Assembly: GCF_044751345.1 (NCBI RefSeq)
Contig: NZ_JBIWXY010000001.1
Span: 806,001 to 870,000 of the forward strand
DNA length: 64,000 nt
Source of the DNA: Methylobacillus methanolivorans
GTDB lineage: Bacteria > Pseudomonadota > Gammaproteobacteria > Burkholderiales > Methylophilaceae
Direction: 5' to 3'
The position numbers and the translations under genes were made by a program. Positions 1 to 9,672 of the stretch are shown here, piece by piece; position 1 is the first letter of the stretch; each line of letters starts with the position of its first letter. The notes under the pieces are model-generated. The model searched no databases, was not told the origin of the DNA, and saw only the letters and a program-made list of their open reading frames with translations.

Positions 1-688
1 CCTTGGTCTTCTGAGCCTCACTGAACGCTTCGGCGATGATCACTTCACGCTGCTTATCGGCATCGGCACGAATCTTTTCAGCTTCTCCAGCACCCTTGGA
101 GCGCAGCTCATTGGCGACTCGCTTACGCTCGGCTTCCATACGCTGGTACACAGATTCACTCACTTCTTGCGGCAGGTCTACACGGCGCAAACGCACATCC
201 AGCACCTGTATACCCATCTGGCGTGAATCACGGTCTGCACGCTGGCGCAGGATTTCCATGATTTTGCTACGCTCACCAGACACAACCTCGTGAATAGTGC
301 GTTTACCAAACTCGGCGCGCAAACCATCATTAACTGTCTGAGACAAGCGGCGCTCCGCCTGCAACTCGTCACCCTTCACTGAAACATAATATTTCGCCGG
401 GTCAACGATACGCCACTTGATGAAGGAGTCGACCAACACGTTCTTCTTCTCGCTGGTCAAGAAGCGATCAGGCTCCACCCAGTTCAATGTGAGAATACGC
501 TTGTCGAAATAACGTACGTTATCTACCAAGGGTACCTTGAAGTAAAGGCCTGGTTCTTTCTTCACCGAAACGATTTCACCCAGGCGGAATACCAGGGCAT
601 ATTCGCGTTGATCTACACTAAACGCAGATAGACTCAGCAACAGCAAAGCTGCAATCAAGCCTAAGAGCACTGTTCCCAGATTACGCAT
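1..688 (-). CDS. hflC: HflC, protease modulator (C-terminal part outside window)
   Basis: Partial gene: the ATG is at 688 and the reading frame runs off the left edge after about 229 codons. The protein starts MRNLGTVLLGLIAALLLLSL, a single N-terminal membrane anchor, and continues into an SPFH/band-7 domain (REYALVFRLGEIV, then EPGLYFKVPLVDNVRYFDKR). In the family HflC pairs with HflK as a periplasmically exposed membrane complex around the FtsH protease. The start codon shares one base with the hflK stop (TAATG), so the two are probably translationally coupled. The C-terminal end cannot be judged. Confidence 0.95.
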   Translation of the reverse strand, partial: MRNLGTVLLGLIAALLLLSLSAFSVDQREYALVFRLGEIVSVKKEPGLYFKVPLVDNVRYFDKRILTLNWVEPDRFLTSEKKNVLVDSFIKWRIVDPAKYYVSVKGDELQAERRLSQTVNDGLRAEFGKRTIHEVVSGERSKIMEILRQRADRDSRQMGIQVLDVRLRRVDLPQEVSESVYQRMEAERKRVANELRSKGAGEAEKIRADADKQREVIIAEAFSEAQKTK

Positions 689-1869
689 TATCGGCTCTCC
701 CTGTCTCGACTACGGAACGAGTCGCGTGAACGCTGAATATTGGCCTCAAGTTCAGGCGTAGTGCTTGGCACTACTGGCTGTACGGTAGCACTACCTGCTG
801 GGCTAGCTCCCGAGGCTGAAAGTAGCTTATCCAGAGGCAAATACAGCAAACTGTTGTTACCGTTACCCTTCTGATCAACGACCACCTTGCTGACGCTAGA
901 CATAATCTGCTCTTGTGCATCTAGGTATAAACGCTGACGCGTCACCTCAGGAGCACGTTGATACTGTGCCAGCACCTGCTCAAAGCGGCTGGCATTACCC
1001 TTCGCTTCATTTTCTACACGCAGCTTGTAACCCGCGGCCTCTTCCAACAAGCGCGAAGCAGTACCACGAGCACGTGGAATCACGTCATTGGCGTAGGCAT
1101 AACCTTCGTTCTTTTGACGCTCAAGATCCTGCCCTGCCTTCACGGCATCATCAAATGCTGCCTGCACTTGCTCTGGCGGCTGGGCATTCTGCATGGTGAC
1201 ATTGACAACATTTACACCGGTGGAATAACGGTCCAGAATTTCCTGCATCAATTGCTTGGCCAATACCGCAATTTCCTCACGACCTTCATAGAGCGCAAAG
1301 TCCATCTTGCTCTTGCCGACTATCTCACGAATCGCGGTTTCTGCAATGCCTCTTACGGACTCTTCCGCGAAGCGATTGTTAAACAAGGCTTCTTCAACAT
1401 TCTTCAAGTTGTATTGCACGGCGAATTGCAGGTCGATGATATTTTCATCATCGGTCAGCATCAGGGACTCTCGAAGCTCACGACCACGACCAGCACCGCC
1501 CTCTGCGGAGCGATACCCCACTTCAATGGTGCGCACCTGCTCCATATTTACCACGGTCACACTTTCCACTGGATAAGGCAAATGCCAGCGGGGGCCAGGC
1601 ATAGTGGTTTCGACATGCTTGCCAAAACGCAACACGACGCCACGAGAACCCTGGTCAACGATATAGAAGCCAGTGGCAAACCAAATGACAGCAATCAGTC
1701 CCAATACAGGCAATACAGGGATCGCCCTAGACTCAGGAGCCGGGCCGCCGCCATCATTACCACTCTTGCCGAACAAGCCATTCAGCTTCCTGCTGAACTG
1801 TCGGAATACTTCATCCAAATCGGGCGGACCATCGTTGTTACGATTGCCCCAACCGGGATCGTTAGCCAT
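688..1869 (-). CDS. hflK: HflK, FtsH protease modulator subunit
   Basis: 393 aa. A Gly/Asp/Asn-rich cytoplasmic N-terminus (PGWGNRNNDGPPDLDEVF) is followed by one membrane segment at about residues 49-68 and a band-7/SPFH domain (GSRGVVLRFGKHVET, PGPRWHLPYPVE). The long helical C-terminal half is rich in Ala, Glu and Arg, and the tail is Ser/Pro-rich. This is the standard HflK plan and length. It lies 38 bp after hflX and overlaps hflC by one base, in the widespread hfq-hflX-hflK-hflC operon. Its role is to assemble with HflC and regulate membrane protein degradation by FtsH. Confidence 0.96.
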   Translation of the reverse strand: MANDPGWGNRNNDGPPDLDEVFRQFSRKLNGLFGKSGNDGGGPAPESRAIPVLPVLGLIAVIWFATGFYIVDQGSRGVVLRFGKHVETTMPGPRWHLPYPVESVTVVNMEQVRTIEVGYRSAEGGAGRGRELRESLMLTDDENIIDLQFAVQYNLKNVEEALFNNRFAEESVRGIAETAIREIVGKSKMDFALYEGREEIAVLAKQLMQEILDRYSTGVNVVNVTMQNAQPPEQVQAAFDDAVKAGQDLERQKNEGYAYANDVIPRARGTASRLLEEAAGYKLRVENEAKGNASRFEQVLAQYQRAPEVTRQRLYLDAQEQIMSSVSKVVVDQKGNGNNSLLYLPLDKLLSASGASPAGSATVQPVVPSTTPELEANIQRSRDSFRSRDRESR

Positions 1870-1907
1870 GCATCACTCCGAAAAAATCAAAAAATTATGC
1901 GATTAGA

Positions 1908-3023
1908 TTAGGATAGCGCCAGCTTTTCTTGCAAGCCTTGCTGATGTTCAAGCAAAACTTGGCGCAAAAGATCAAGCCCCTCGCCTGTCTTGGCAGAAAC
2001 TCGCACTTTCGAGATTCTACCATACTCGTCGCGATCAAGCCCTGACGGGATGCCGACACGATCAATCTGATTCAGCACCAACACCTGCGGAACATCCTGG
2101 GCACCAATTTCAGAAAGTACCAAATTGACTTGCTCAATTTGATCATCACGACTATCACTCGCCACATCAACAACATGTAACAGCAAGTCAGCCTGCACGG
2201 CCTCCTCCAATGTTGCACCAAAAGCTTCGACCAAGGCGTGCGGCAAATGCTTGATAAAACCAACGGTGTCTGACATGACGACAGGCCCGCCATCGGGAAT
2301 GTAAAGCTTGCGCGACGTGGTATCGAGGGTTGCGAACAATTGATCAGCCGCATAGACACCAGACTGGGTCAAGCGATTGAACAAGGTAGACTTACCAGCA
2401 TTGGTATACCCGACCAGCGAGACAGACAACACCAGGGAACGGCGACGTGCACGGCGCTGCATGCCACGTTGCAGCTTGAGCTTAGCCAACTTCTCCCGCA
2501 ACTGCTTCACGCGTATACGCAGCATCCGCCTATCCAGCTCAAGCTGGGTTTCGCCTGGACCACCACGAACACCGATACCACCTTTTTGACGCTCAAGGTG
2601 AGTCCACCCACGCACTAGGCGTGTAGACAAATGCTCCAGCTGGGCAAGCTCCACTTGCAGCTTGCCTTCATGGCTTTGTGCCCGCTGTGCAAAAATATCG
2701 AGAATCAGACCAGTACGATCTATGACACGCGCCTCAAGCAAGCGCTCAAGATTTCGTTGCTGAGAGGGACTTAAATCGTGGTTGAACACAGCGACCTTGG
2801 CATCCGCCGCCTGCATCGTCGCAAGCAACTCTTCCGCCTTGCCACTGCCTACGAAAAATTTTGGATCAGGCTTGGGACGGCGACCTTCCACCGTCCCGAC
2901 GATCATCATACCTGCACTGATTACTAGCTGCCGTAACTCCTGCAGGCTTTCCTCGTATCCAGGATCACCTACATCCACGCTTACCAGTACGGCAGCATCT
3001 CCACCGACTGGCCGATCAAACAT
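1908..3023 (-). CDS. hflX: HflX, ribosome-associated GTPase
   Basis: 371 aa. The N-terminal HflX domain carries the family signature GGIGVRGGPGETQLELDRR at about 148-166. The G domain has the P-loop GYTNAGKS at 205-212, DTVGF at about 252-256 and NQID as the G4 motif. Known homologues bind ribosomes and split or rescue them under stress. The protein is shorter at the C-terminus than E. coli HflX, as in many betaproteobacteria. It sits 22 bp downstream of hfq on the same strand, so co-transcription with hfq is likely. Confidence 0.95.
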   Translation of the reverse strand: MFDRPVGGDAAVLVSVDVGDPGYEESLQELRQLVISAGMMIVGTVEGRRPKPDPKFFVGSGKAEELLATMQAADAKVAVFNHDLSPSQQRNLERLLEARVIDRTGLILDIFAQRAQSHEGKLQVELAQLEHLSTRLVRGWTHLERQKGGIGVRGGPGETQLELDRRMLRIRVKQLREKLAKLKLQRGMQRRARRRSLVLSVSLVGYTNAGKSTLFNRLTQSGVYAADQLFATLDTTSRKLYIPDGGPVVMSDTVGFIKHLPHALVEAFGATLEEAVQADLLLHVVDVASDSRDDQIEQVNLVLSEIGAQDVPQVLVLNQIDRVGIPSGLDRDEYGRISKVRVSAKTGEGLDLLRQVLLEHQQGLQEKLALS

Positions 3024-3045
3024 AAGAACAAATATTTAGCAAAAA

Positions 3046-3291
3046 TTAACCTTCAGCAGAGGCAGCTGGCCCATGGGGAATGGATACAGCACGACCTGGA
3101 ACAATGGTTGAAATGGCATGCTTGTAGACCATTTGAGTGACTGTATTCTTGAGCAGGATGACATACTGATCAAAAGAATCGACTTGTCCTTGCAATTTGA
3201 TTCCATTCACCAAATAGATAGAAACTGGCACGTGCTCCTTGCGCAACGTGTTCAGGAAGGGGTCTTGTAACATCTGCCCTTTAACGCTCAT
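3046..3291 (-). CDS. hfq: Hfq, RNA chaperone
   Basis: 81 aa. Both Sm motifs are intact: the N-terminal QDPFLNTLRKEHVPVSIYL, the Sm1 strand region GIKLQGQVDSFDQYVILL and the Sm2 YKHAISTIVP. Hfq forms a hexamer that pairs sRNAs with mRNAs. The C-terminal tail after the Sm core is short (GRAVSIPHGPAASAEG), as in betaproteobacteria. A clear Shine-Dalgarno (AAAGGAG) lies 7-8 bases before the ATG. The 262 bp between hfq and gltX contain no gene that I can support and presumably hold the hfq promoter. Confidence 0.98.
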   Translation of the reverse strand: MSVKGQMLQDPFLNTLRKEHVPVSIYLVNGIKLQGQVDSFDQYVILLKNTVTQMVYKHAISTIVPGRAVSIPHGPAASAEG

Positions 3292-3553
3292 TTTGATGCT
3301 CCTTTACCTTTGTAGTTGTATATATAGGGAGTTTTATTCTTAAAAGCCACTTTACGTGAAAAACTTTCCCCAAGCTAGCGCTTGCCACCGATAACCAGCA
3401 ATTCCTTAGTTACTCAATCTTTAGTGGGGCCTGCAAGCTGAAAAACAAGTGCTCGTTACCTCTTCTATTCAGACAAAGCACATCAGCCTGCTCTTAGGAC
3501 TACACAGAGCGCAAATTGTTCTGCCTCTTTACAGGCTTTTTCTCACCCAGTCA

Positions 3554-4951
3554 CTATGCTTGCAAAACCGCTTGCATCCGTGCCAAACCCACCTCTTTAC
3601 CCAAAAGAGCCATCACAGCATCAATGCTAGGCGACTGCGCGCCGCCAGTCAGCATAACGCGCAAAGGCATGGCCACCTTGGGAAACTTGAGCCCATGACT
3701 TGTCACAGCGGACTCAATTGCCGCATGCAAGGCTTCTTGCGTCCAATCCAAGGTCTTCAGCTCGTCAAATAAAGCTTGCATGACAGGCAAAATTTCAGGC
3801 GTAACATGCTTCTCTAATGCTGCTGCATCAACCTGCGGCATCTGGTAGAAGTAGGCAATACTGCTGGCAAGTTGATTGAGCGTGTTCGCACGATCCCGGT
3901 ACAACGCAATCACAGCCTGCAAATCCACACCACCATCAACGGCAACCCCAGCAATGGTAAGTCGTTCGGCAATATCTACAGCCAAGCGCTGCAAATCAGC
4001 CTGCTTGATATAGTGCGCATTCAGCCAGTTCAGTTTTTCCGTATTAAACTTGGCTGCCGAAGGCGTGACATGATCCAGACCAAACCACTCACAGAATTGA
4101 TCCATGCTGAATATCTCATCATCGCCATGCGACCAACCCAGGCGGGCGAGATAATTCAACACAGCCTCAGGCAAATAGCCCTCTTCATGATATTGCATCA
4201 CACTCACAGCGCCATGGCGCTTGGATAGCTTCTGTCCATCATCACCCAGAATCATGGAAAGGTGGGCATATTGAGGAATGCTAGCGCCAAGGGCCTGCAA
4301 CAGATTAATCTGGCGTGGCGTGTTGTTGACGTGGTCATCTCCGCGTATGACCTGCGTAATCCCCATCTCCCAATCATCGACAACAACGCAGAAATTATAC
4401 GTCGGCGTACCATCGGCCCGGGCAATGATCAAGTCATCCAATTCTTCATTAGAGATACTGATCTGCCCCTTGACCAGGTCATCCCAGACTACATTGCCCG
4501 TCAGTGGATTCTTGAAGCGCACCACCGGAGGAACGTCAGCAGGCACCGCTGGCAACACCTTGCCTGGCTCGGGCCTCCAGCGACCATCGTAACGTGGCTT
4601 TTTACCCTCCTGCATCTGCTGCTCACGCATTGCATCCAGATCTTCCCGGCTGCAATAGCAGTAATAAGCGCTGCCTTCATCCAGCAACTTCTGGATTACT
4701 TCCTTGTAACGCTCCATGCGCTGCATCTGGTAGAAAGGGCCTTCATCCCAGCTCAATCCCAGCCAGTTCATGCCATCGAGGATCGCTTGCACAGCTTCAG
4801 GTGTCGAACGCGCCACGTCTGTATCTTCGATCCGCAAAACAAACTGCCCAGCATGCTTACGGGCATAGGCCCATGAAAACAAGGCGGTACGGGCACCACC
4901 AATATGTAAAAATCCAGTGGGGCTAGGAGCAAAACGGGTACGAACAGTCAT
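3554..4951 (-). CDS. gltX: Glutamyl-tRNA synthetase
   Basis: 465 aa from the chosen ATG at 4951. A GTG twelve bases further upstream is also open but has no Shine-Dalgarno, and the family normally starts MTVRTRFAPSPTG. Class I signatures are present: HIGGARTALF near residue 16 and KLSKRHG near 240. The C-terminal half is the helical anticodon-binding domain. The enzyme charges tRNA-Glu with glutamate in the cytoplasm. The gene is flanked by hfq downstream and the efflux operon upstream, and a terminator at 5036-5068 separates it from the latter. Confidence 0.96.
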   Translation of the reverse strand: MTVRTRFAPSPTGFLHIGGARTALFSWAYARKHAGQFVLRIEDTDVARSTPEAVQAILDGMNWLGLSWDEGPFYQMQRMERYKEVIQKLLDEGSAYYCYCSREDLDAMREQQMQEGKKPRYDGRWRPEPGKVLPAVPADVPPVVRFKNPLTGNVVWDDLVKGQISISNEELDDLIIARADGTPTYNFCVVVDDWEMGITQVIRGDDHVNNTPRQINLLQALGASIPQYAHLSMILGDDGQKLSKRHGAVSVMQYHEEGYLPEAVLNYLARLGWSHGDDEIFSMDQFCEWFGLDHVTPSAAKFNTEKLNWLNAHYIKQADLQRLAVDIAERLTIAGVAVDGGVDLQAVIALYRDRANTLNQLASSIAYFYQMPQVDAAALEKHVTPEILPVMQALFDELKTLDWTQEALHAAIESAVTSHGLKFPKVAMPLRVMLTGGAQSPSIDAVMALLGKEVGLARMQAVLQA

Positions 4952-5035
4952 GGGGGAAATCACAATGGATATAAACAGGCAATTTTACCATGGCACCGCC
5001 AGAGGCGGGATTGATGAATGACAAGACTGGCGCAT

Positions 5036-5068
5036 AAAAGAAAACCGAGGCAAGCCCGGTTTTCTTTT
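5036..5068 (-). terminator. Rho-independent terminator of the RND efflux operon
   Basis: The inverted repeat AAAAGAAAACCG / CGGTTTTCTTTT forms a 12-bp stem around a short loop. It lies 36 bp after the stop codon of the outer-membrane efflux gene. The A/T ends give a U-rich tail on either strand, so it may also work for readthrough in the other direction. Confidence 0.85.
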
Positions 5069-5104
5069 ATATTGAGCTTTAAACGCTAGCAGACATCAGT
5101 GCTT

Positions 5105-6550
5105 TCATTTACTTGCCTGCTTTTCAGGTTGATCATACTGAGCAGTTTTCCATCCACCACCCAATGCCTTGAAAAGATCCACGGTTGCCGTCAACCTGGA
5201 TTGGCGGCTCTGGATAAAAGCTAATGCAGCATCGTTATAGACTCGTTGTGAATCAAGCACATCAAGATAAGCAGAATAACCTGATTTATAACGATTTTCT
5301 GACACCTGTAATGCCTTCTTTGCTGCCTCCTGGCTAATATTCAGGGCATCTTCACGCTCTCGGCTCTGGCGCACCGTGACCAGGGCATCGTTTACCTCCC
5401 TGAATGCGGCTTGGATAGAGCTTTGATAGCTGACCAAAGCCTGCTTTTGCCTTGCCGTTGCCTGATCAACCCGGGCGGACAATCTGCCAGCGTTAAAAAT
5501 GGGCAAACTCAAGCCCAGGCCGGCAGACCAGATACGCGATGGTGCGTGCATGATTTCATTCAAGGCTGCGCTTTCACCACCATAAGTTGCTGTCAGGCTG
5601 ATGGTTGGGAACAAAGCCGCCTTGGCAACACCAATCTGAGCATTCTCAGAAATCAAGGTTTGCTCGGCTTGCCGGATATCAGGTCGCGCTTCCAACAAGC
5701 TGGAAGGCAAATTTGCTGGTGGCACGGGAGGTGCTGGTAATTGATGTATATCACCACCTGCCGGCACCTTGAGCTCAAGATCACCAGTCAGCACAGCCAA
5801 CTGGTGCTGCACAATTTCGCGCTGACGCACTAGATCTGCAATCTGCGCCACCAAGTTGGAATTGGCAACATCCGCCTGGTGCACATCAAGAATGGATGCC
5901 ACGCCGCCTTCCAACCTGCGCTTGGTCAACGCCAGGCTTTCCTCACGGCTTTTCAGACTGTCCCGAGACACGGCAATCTGCGCTTCCAGACTGCGCAATA
6001 AGAGATAATTGCTGGCGACCAGTCCTGATAGTGACAAGCTGACCGTGTCCTTGGCAAAGTAAGTACCCAAGGCCTGGGCACGTGCCGCTTCACGTGCACG
6101 GCGTAATCTGCCCCAGAAATCCAACTCGAAATTGGTTCCCAATTGCAAGTTATAGTTTTCGCGCAGAGCTGGTACATGAGACGGCAGCGGGAAAGCTCCA
6201 GTTTGCGTCACTTTCTGGCGTACACCGTTTCCACTCAGGGTCACCTCAGGAAACAGGGCAGCCCCTGCCTCACGCATCGCAGCATCAGCCTCTTCGATGC
6301 GCGCGACCGCCTTGGCAATATCCAGGTTATCGGCAAAAGCCTTATCCATTAACCCATTCAGCACTGGATCCTGGAAAGTTTCCCACCATTTATCCAGATT
6401 TAATGCCGCCTGCCCCTCTGCCTGCGTAGCTTCAGCAACATTAAAATGCGCTGGCAGCTTCGTCTCAGGCCGATGGTAATCTGGCCCGACCATGCACCCA
6501 GACAAGGCCAATGCTACAGCAGCATAAATTAAGTTATGACGCATCATCAT
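5105..6550 (-). CDS. RND efflux outer-membrane lipoprotein, OprM/NodT family
   Basis: 481 aa. The lipoprotein signal ends in LSGC with the lipidated Cys at residue 19, followed by MVGPDYHRPE, the usual start of NodT-family channels. Two outer-membrane efflux repeats follow; FWGRLRRAREAARAQ and LPIFNAGRLSARVDQA are typical of the first and second half. The protein would form the trimeric outer-membrane channel of the pump. Its ATG overlaps the TGA of the transporter gene (ATGA), indicating one operon and translational coupling. The substrate cannot be read from the sequence. Confidence 0.93.
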   Translation of the reverse strand: MMMRHNLIYAAVALALSGCMVGPDYHRPETKLPAHFNVAEATQAEGQAALNLDKWWETFQDPVLNGLMDKAFADNLDIAKAVARIEEADAAMREAGAALFPEVTLSGNGVRQKVTQTGAFPLPSHVPALRENYNLQLGTNFELDFWGRLRRAREAARAQALGTYFAKDTVSLSLSGLVASNYLLLRSLEAQIAVSRDSLKSREESLALTKRRLEGGVASILDVHQADVANSNLVAQIADLVRQREIVQHQLAVLTGDLELKVPAGGDIHQLPAPPVPPANLPSSLLEARPDIRQAEQTLISENAQIGVAKAALFPTISLTATYGGESAALNEIMHAPSRIWSAGLGLSLPIFNAGRLSARVDQATARQKQALVSYQSSIQAAFREVNDALVTVRQSREREDALNISQEAAKKALQVSENRYKSGYSAYLDVLDSQRVYNDAALAFIQSRQSRLTATVDLFKALGGGWKTAQYDQPEKQASK

Positions 6551-9500
6551 GCTGTTTCCTTTTGATCATCGTGATGCACATGGCTGCTGGTCTTCCCAGA
6601 CAACCAGGTAAAGAACATCGGGATAAAGATGGTGGCAATAAAAGTAGCCAGCAACATGCCACCAAACACGCCTGTACCCATGGAACGACGGGCAGCAGCG
6701 CCTGCCCCTGTTGCAATCACCAAGGGAACAATCCCCAATACAAATGCCATGGACGTCATGACAATTGGACGGAAGCGCAAGCGTGCGGCTTCAATCGCAG
6801 CCTGCTTGATTGGCAAGCCCTCTTCCAGCTTCTGGCTCGCAAACTCAACGATCAGAATGGCGTTTTTCGCTGCCAACCCCACCAATGTCACCAACCCAAT
6901 CTGGAAATAAATATCATTGGGCATGCCACGGAACATCACAGCCAACAAAGCACCGACCAAGGCAAATGGTACTGCCATGATGACAGCCAAAGGCAAGGCC
7001 CAGGTTTCAAACTGTGCAGCCAGAATCAGGAATACCATGATGATGGCAAAGCTGAAGGCAAAGATCGCGGCATTGCCAGTGAGCTTTTCCTGGTAAGCCT
7101 GGCTAGTCCACGACAGCTGATAGCCATCTGGCAAGGTCTGCTTGGCGACCTGCTCAATCAACTTGATCGCATCGCCTGAGCTGACACCATAAGCACCGCC
7201 GCCCATCACCTTGGCAGCCAACAAGCCTTGGTAACGCTCCAACTGCTCGGCACCAATCACTTCTTGCACCTTACTCAAGGCTGACATAGGGATCATTTCA
7301 CCCCCTGCTGAGCGCACGTAAACCCGGCCAATATCTTCTGGCTTCATGCGATAGGCTGGCTCCGCCTGCAATTGCACACGATAAGTACGCCCAGAGCGAT
7401 TGAAGTCATTGACATACAAAGTACCCATAGTGCTTTGCAAAGTCGCATAAACATCAGCAATCGGCACACCGAGAGACAAAGCCTTGGCCTCATCCACTTC
7501 AATCAACAGTTGTGGCACGGTCGGGCGGAAGAAAGTATTGATACCAGCCAGACGCGGCTCTTTGCGCAAGGCATCAATAAAACTATTGACCACTTCGGCA
7601 AGATGTTGCGGATTAGTATCTTCACGACTCTGCACGTACATTTCCATGCTACCGGAGCTACCCAGACCACGAATGGCTGGAGGATTGAACGCAATGGCCA
7701 TGCCGTCAGGCTGCATCATGCCGATGCCGAACAAGCGTTGCACAATCTGCTCGGCAGTCGTCGTGCGCTCATCCCAATCTTTCAACCGCACAAACATCGT
7801 CGCTGCACTCGTCTTATTGCCACCACCAATCAGGTCAAAACCATTGATGACGAACTGGCTGGCGACTGCGGGATCTTCGGCGATGGTCTTGCGCACACTC
7901 TCCATCGTGTTGCTGGTACGTGTCAGGCTTGCACCATCAGGCATGATCGCGGCTGTTACCACATAGCCTTGATCCTCTGGTGGCACAAAGCTGGTTGGCA
8001 CGACACGGAACAAGTAAATCCCGGCAGCAATAATGCCAGCAAACACCAGCGCGCCTATGATACGGTGCCTCAAGGTTAAGCCAACGACAGCAGTATAGAA
8101 GTTGGTCAACTTATCAAAGCCACGGTTAAATGGTTTGAAGAACTTGGATTCGCCATGGACATGCTTGAGCAGGATGGCACAAAGCGCTGGCGTCAATGTC
8201 AACGCAACCACACCAGAAATCACAACCGCCACCGCGACAGTCACGGCAAACTGGCGATACAACTCACCGGCAATACCGCCCATGAACGCAACTGGGATAA
8301 ATACAGCGCACAGCACCAGCACAATCGCTACCACGGCACTGGATACCTGCTCCATCGACTTAATCGCAGCATTCAATGGCGAGAGTTTTTCCTGGCTCAT
8401 CAGGCGCTCGACATTTTCCAGTACAACAATCGCATCATCAACCACGATACCGATCGCCAGTACCATGGCAAACAAGGTCAGGGTATTGATAGAAAAACCA
8501 AACAGCCACAACCCTGCAAATGTACCAACCAAGGAAATAGGCACCGCAATAATCGGAATCAAAGTAGCGCGCCAGCTTTGCAGGAACACAAATACCACCA
8601 GCACGACCAACACCATAGCTTCAGCCAAGGTGTGCACTACTTCGCCAATCGAAGCCTTGACGAAATCGCTGGTGTCATAAGGGATGCGGTAATCAATATC
8701 CTCAGGGAAACGCTGCTTCAATTCCTCCATCTTGGCCTTGATTGCTTCAGCAGTCTCCAGCGCATTGGCTCCCGTTTGCAGGAATACCGGAATGCCCACA
8801 CCAGGCTGACCTTGCAGGGTCGTACGGATATTGTAGTTCTGCGCACCCAGCTCGATTCTAGCCACATCCTTGAGATATAGCACACCGCGCGGACCATTGG
8901 CCTTGACGATAATATTGGCAAACTGTTCAGGATCGATCAAACGTCCTTTTGCCGTGACCGTGTAAACAATTTGCTGATCATCCGGCGCTGGGTCCTGCCC
9001 TATGCGGCCAGCGGCATACTGCGCATTCTGCGCTGCAATGGCCGCCGCAATATCACTGGTAGTCACACCGAGCTGAGCCATGCGGTCTGGACGCAACCAG
9101 ACACGCATGGAGTAATCCTGGGTACCAAACACTGTCGCATCACCCACACCCTTGATACGCTTGAGCTCATCCAGCACATTCAGCGTAACGTAGTTACTGA
9201 GATAAAGCGGATCATAGGTCTTGTTAGGTGAAACCAGCATCAATGCCATCAAAATGTCATTAGAGCGCTTCTGCACAATCAAGCCTGTACGGCGTACATC
9301 TTCAGGCAATCGTGGCGTCGCAATATTGACGCGGTTACTGACGTTGAAAGTCGCTTGATTGACATCAGTACCAGTCTCAAATGTGACGGTAATTGTCAAT
9401 GTGCCACTAGAGTCAGCACTGGATTGGTAGTACAGCAAGCCTTCCACACCGCTCAACTGTTCTTCAATCGGCGCTGCAACTGTCTTGGCCAGCGTTTCAG

Positions 9501-9660
9501 CACTGGCTCCAGGATAAGTTGCCGTCACAATGACTGTCGGCGGCGCAATTTGTGGATATTGTGCAATTGGCAACTGGAAAGCCGCAGCTAACCCAGCCAG
9601 CACAATAATGATCGATACAACCGATGCAAAAATCGGCCTCGTGATAAAAAATCTCGTCAT
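6547..9660 (-). CDS. RND efflux transporter, HAE-1 (AcrB/MexB) family
   Basis: 1037 aa, the normal size for the family. The N-terminus (MTRFFITRPIFASVVSIIIV) is the first transmembrane helix. The proton-relay pair Asp408-Asp409 lies in GIVVDDAIVVLENVER and the matching lysine in AAKNAILIVEFA near residue 940. Large periplasmic porter domains sit between TM1-2 and TM7-8. HAE-1 pumps export hydrophobic and amphiphilic compounds using the proton gradient. It is the middle gene of adaptor-pump-channel, 12 bp after the adaptor. Regulation is probably through the divergent TetR repressor. Confidence 0.95.
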   Translation of the reverse strand: MTRFFITRPIFASVVSIIIVLAGLAAAFQLPIAQYPQIAPPTVIVTATYPGASAETLAKTVAAPIEEQLSGVEGLLYYQSSADSSGTLTITVTFETGTDVNQATFNVSNRVNIATPRLPEDVRRTGLIVQKRSNDILMALMLVSPNKTYDPLYLSNYVTLNVLDELKRIKGVGDATVFGTQDYSMRVWLRPDRMAQLGVTTSDIAAAIAAQNAQYAAGRIGQDPAPDDQQIVYTVTAKGRLIDPEQFANIIVKANGPRGVLYLKDVARIELGAQNYNIRTTLQGQPGVGIPVFLQTGANALETAEAIKAKMEELKQRFPEDIDYRIPYDTSDFVKASIGEVVHTLAEAMVLVVLVVFVFLQSWRATLIPIIAVPISLVGTFAGLWLFGFSINTLTLFAMVLAIGIVVDDAIVVLENVERLMSQEKLSPLNAAIKSMEQVSSAVVAIVLVLCAVFIPVAFMGGIAGELYRQFAVTVAVAVVISGVVALTLTPALCAILLKHVHGESKFFKPFNRGFDKLTNFYTAVVGLTLRHRIIGALVFAGIIAAGIYLFRVVPTSFVPPEDQGYVVTAAIMPDGASLTRTSNTMESVRKTIAEDPAVASQFVINGFDLIGGGNKTSAATMFVRLKDWDERTTTAEQIVQRLFGIGMMQPDGMAIAFNPPAIRGLGSSGSMEMYVQSREDTNPQHLAEVVNSFIDALRKEPRLAGINTFFRPTVPQLLIEVDEAKALSLGVPIADVYATLQSTMGTLYVNDFNRSGRTYRVQLQAEPAYRMKPEDIGRVYVRSAGGEMIPMSALSKVQEVIGAEQLERYQGLLAAKVMGGGAYGVSSGDAIKLIEQVAKQTLPDGYQLSWTSQAYQEKLTGNAAIFAFSFAIIMVFLILAAQFETWALPLAVIMAVPFALVGALLAVMFRGMPNDIYFQIGLVTLVGLAAKNAILIVEFASQKLEEGLPIKQAAIEAARLRFRPIVMTSMAFVLGIVPLVIATGAGAAARRSMGTGVFGGMLLATFIATIFIPMFFTWLSGKTSSHVHHDDQKETA

Positions 9661-9672
9661 GATTGTTCTCGC

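Noticed and set aside
958..1911. A 317-codon open frame on the plus strand, antisense to hflK
   Set aside because: It is fully inside hflK, whose protein matches its family from end to end; the antisense product has no domain or start signal.
3292..3553. Small RNA or tRNA in the gap between gltX and hfq
   Set aside because: No cloverleaf, no strong hairpin with a U-tract on a consistent strand; only a 5-bp GCCT/AGGC type stem was seen.
4262..4876. A 204-codon plus-strand frame antisense to gltX
   Set aside because: Shadow of gltX; no protein character and no Shine-Dalgarno.
6511..7179. A 222-codon plus-strand frame across the end of the RND transporter gene
   Set aside because: Gln/His-rich shadow translation of the antisense strand of a conserved gene.
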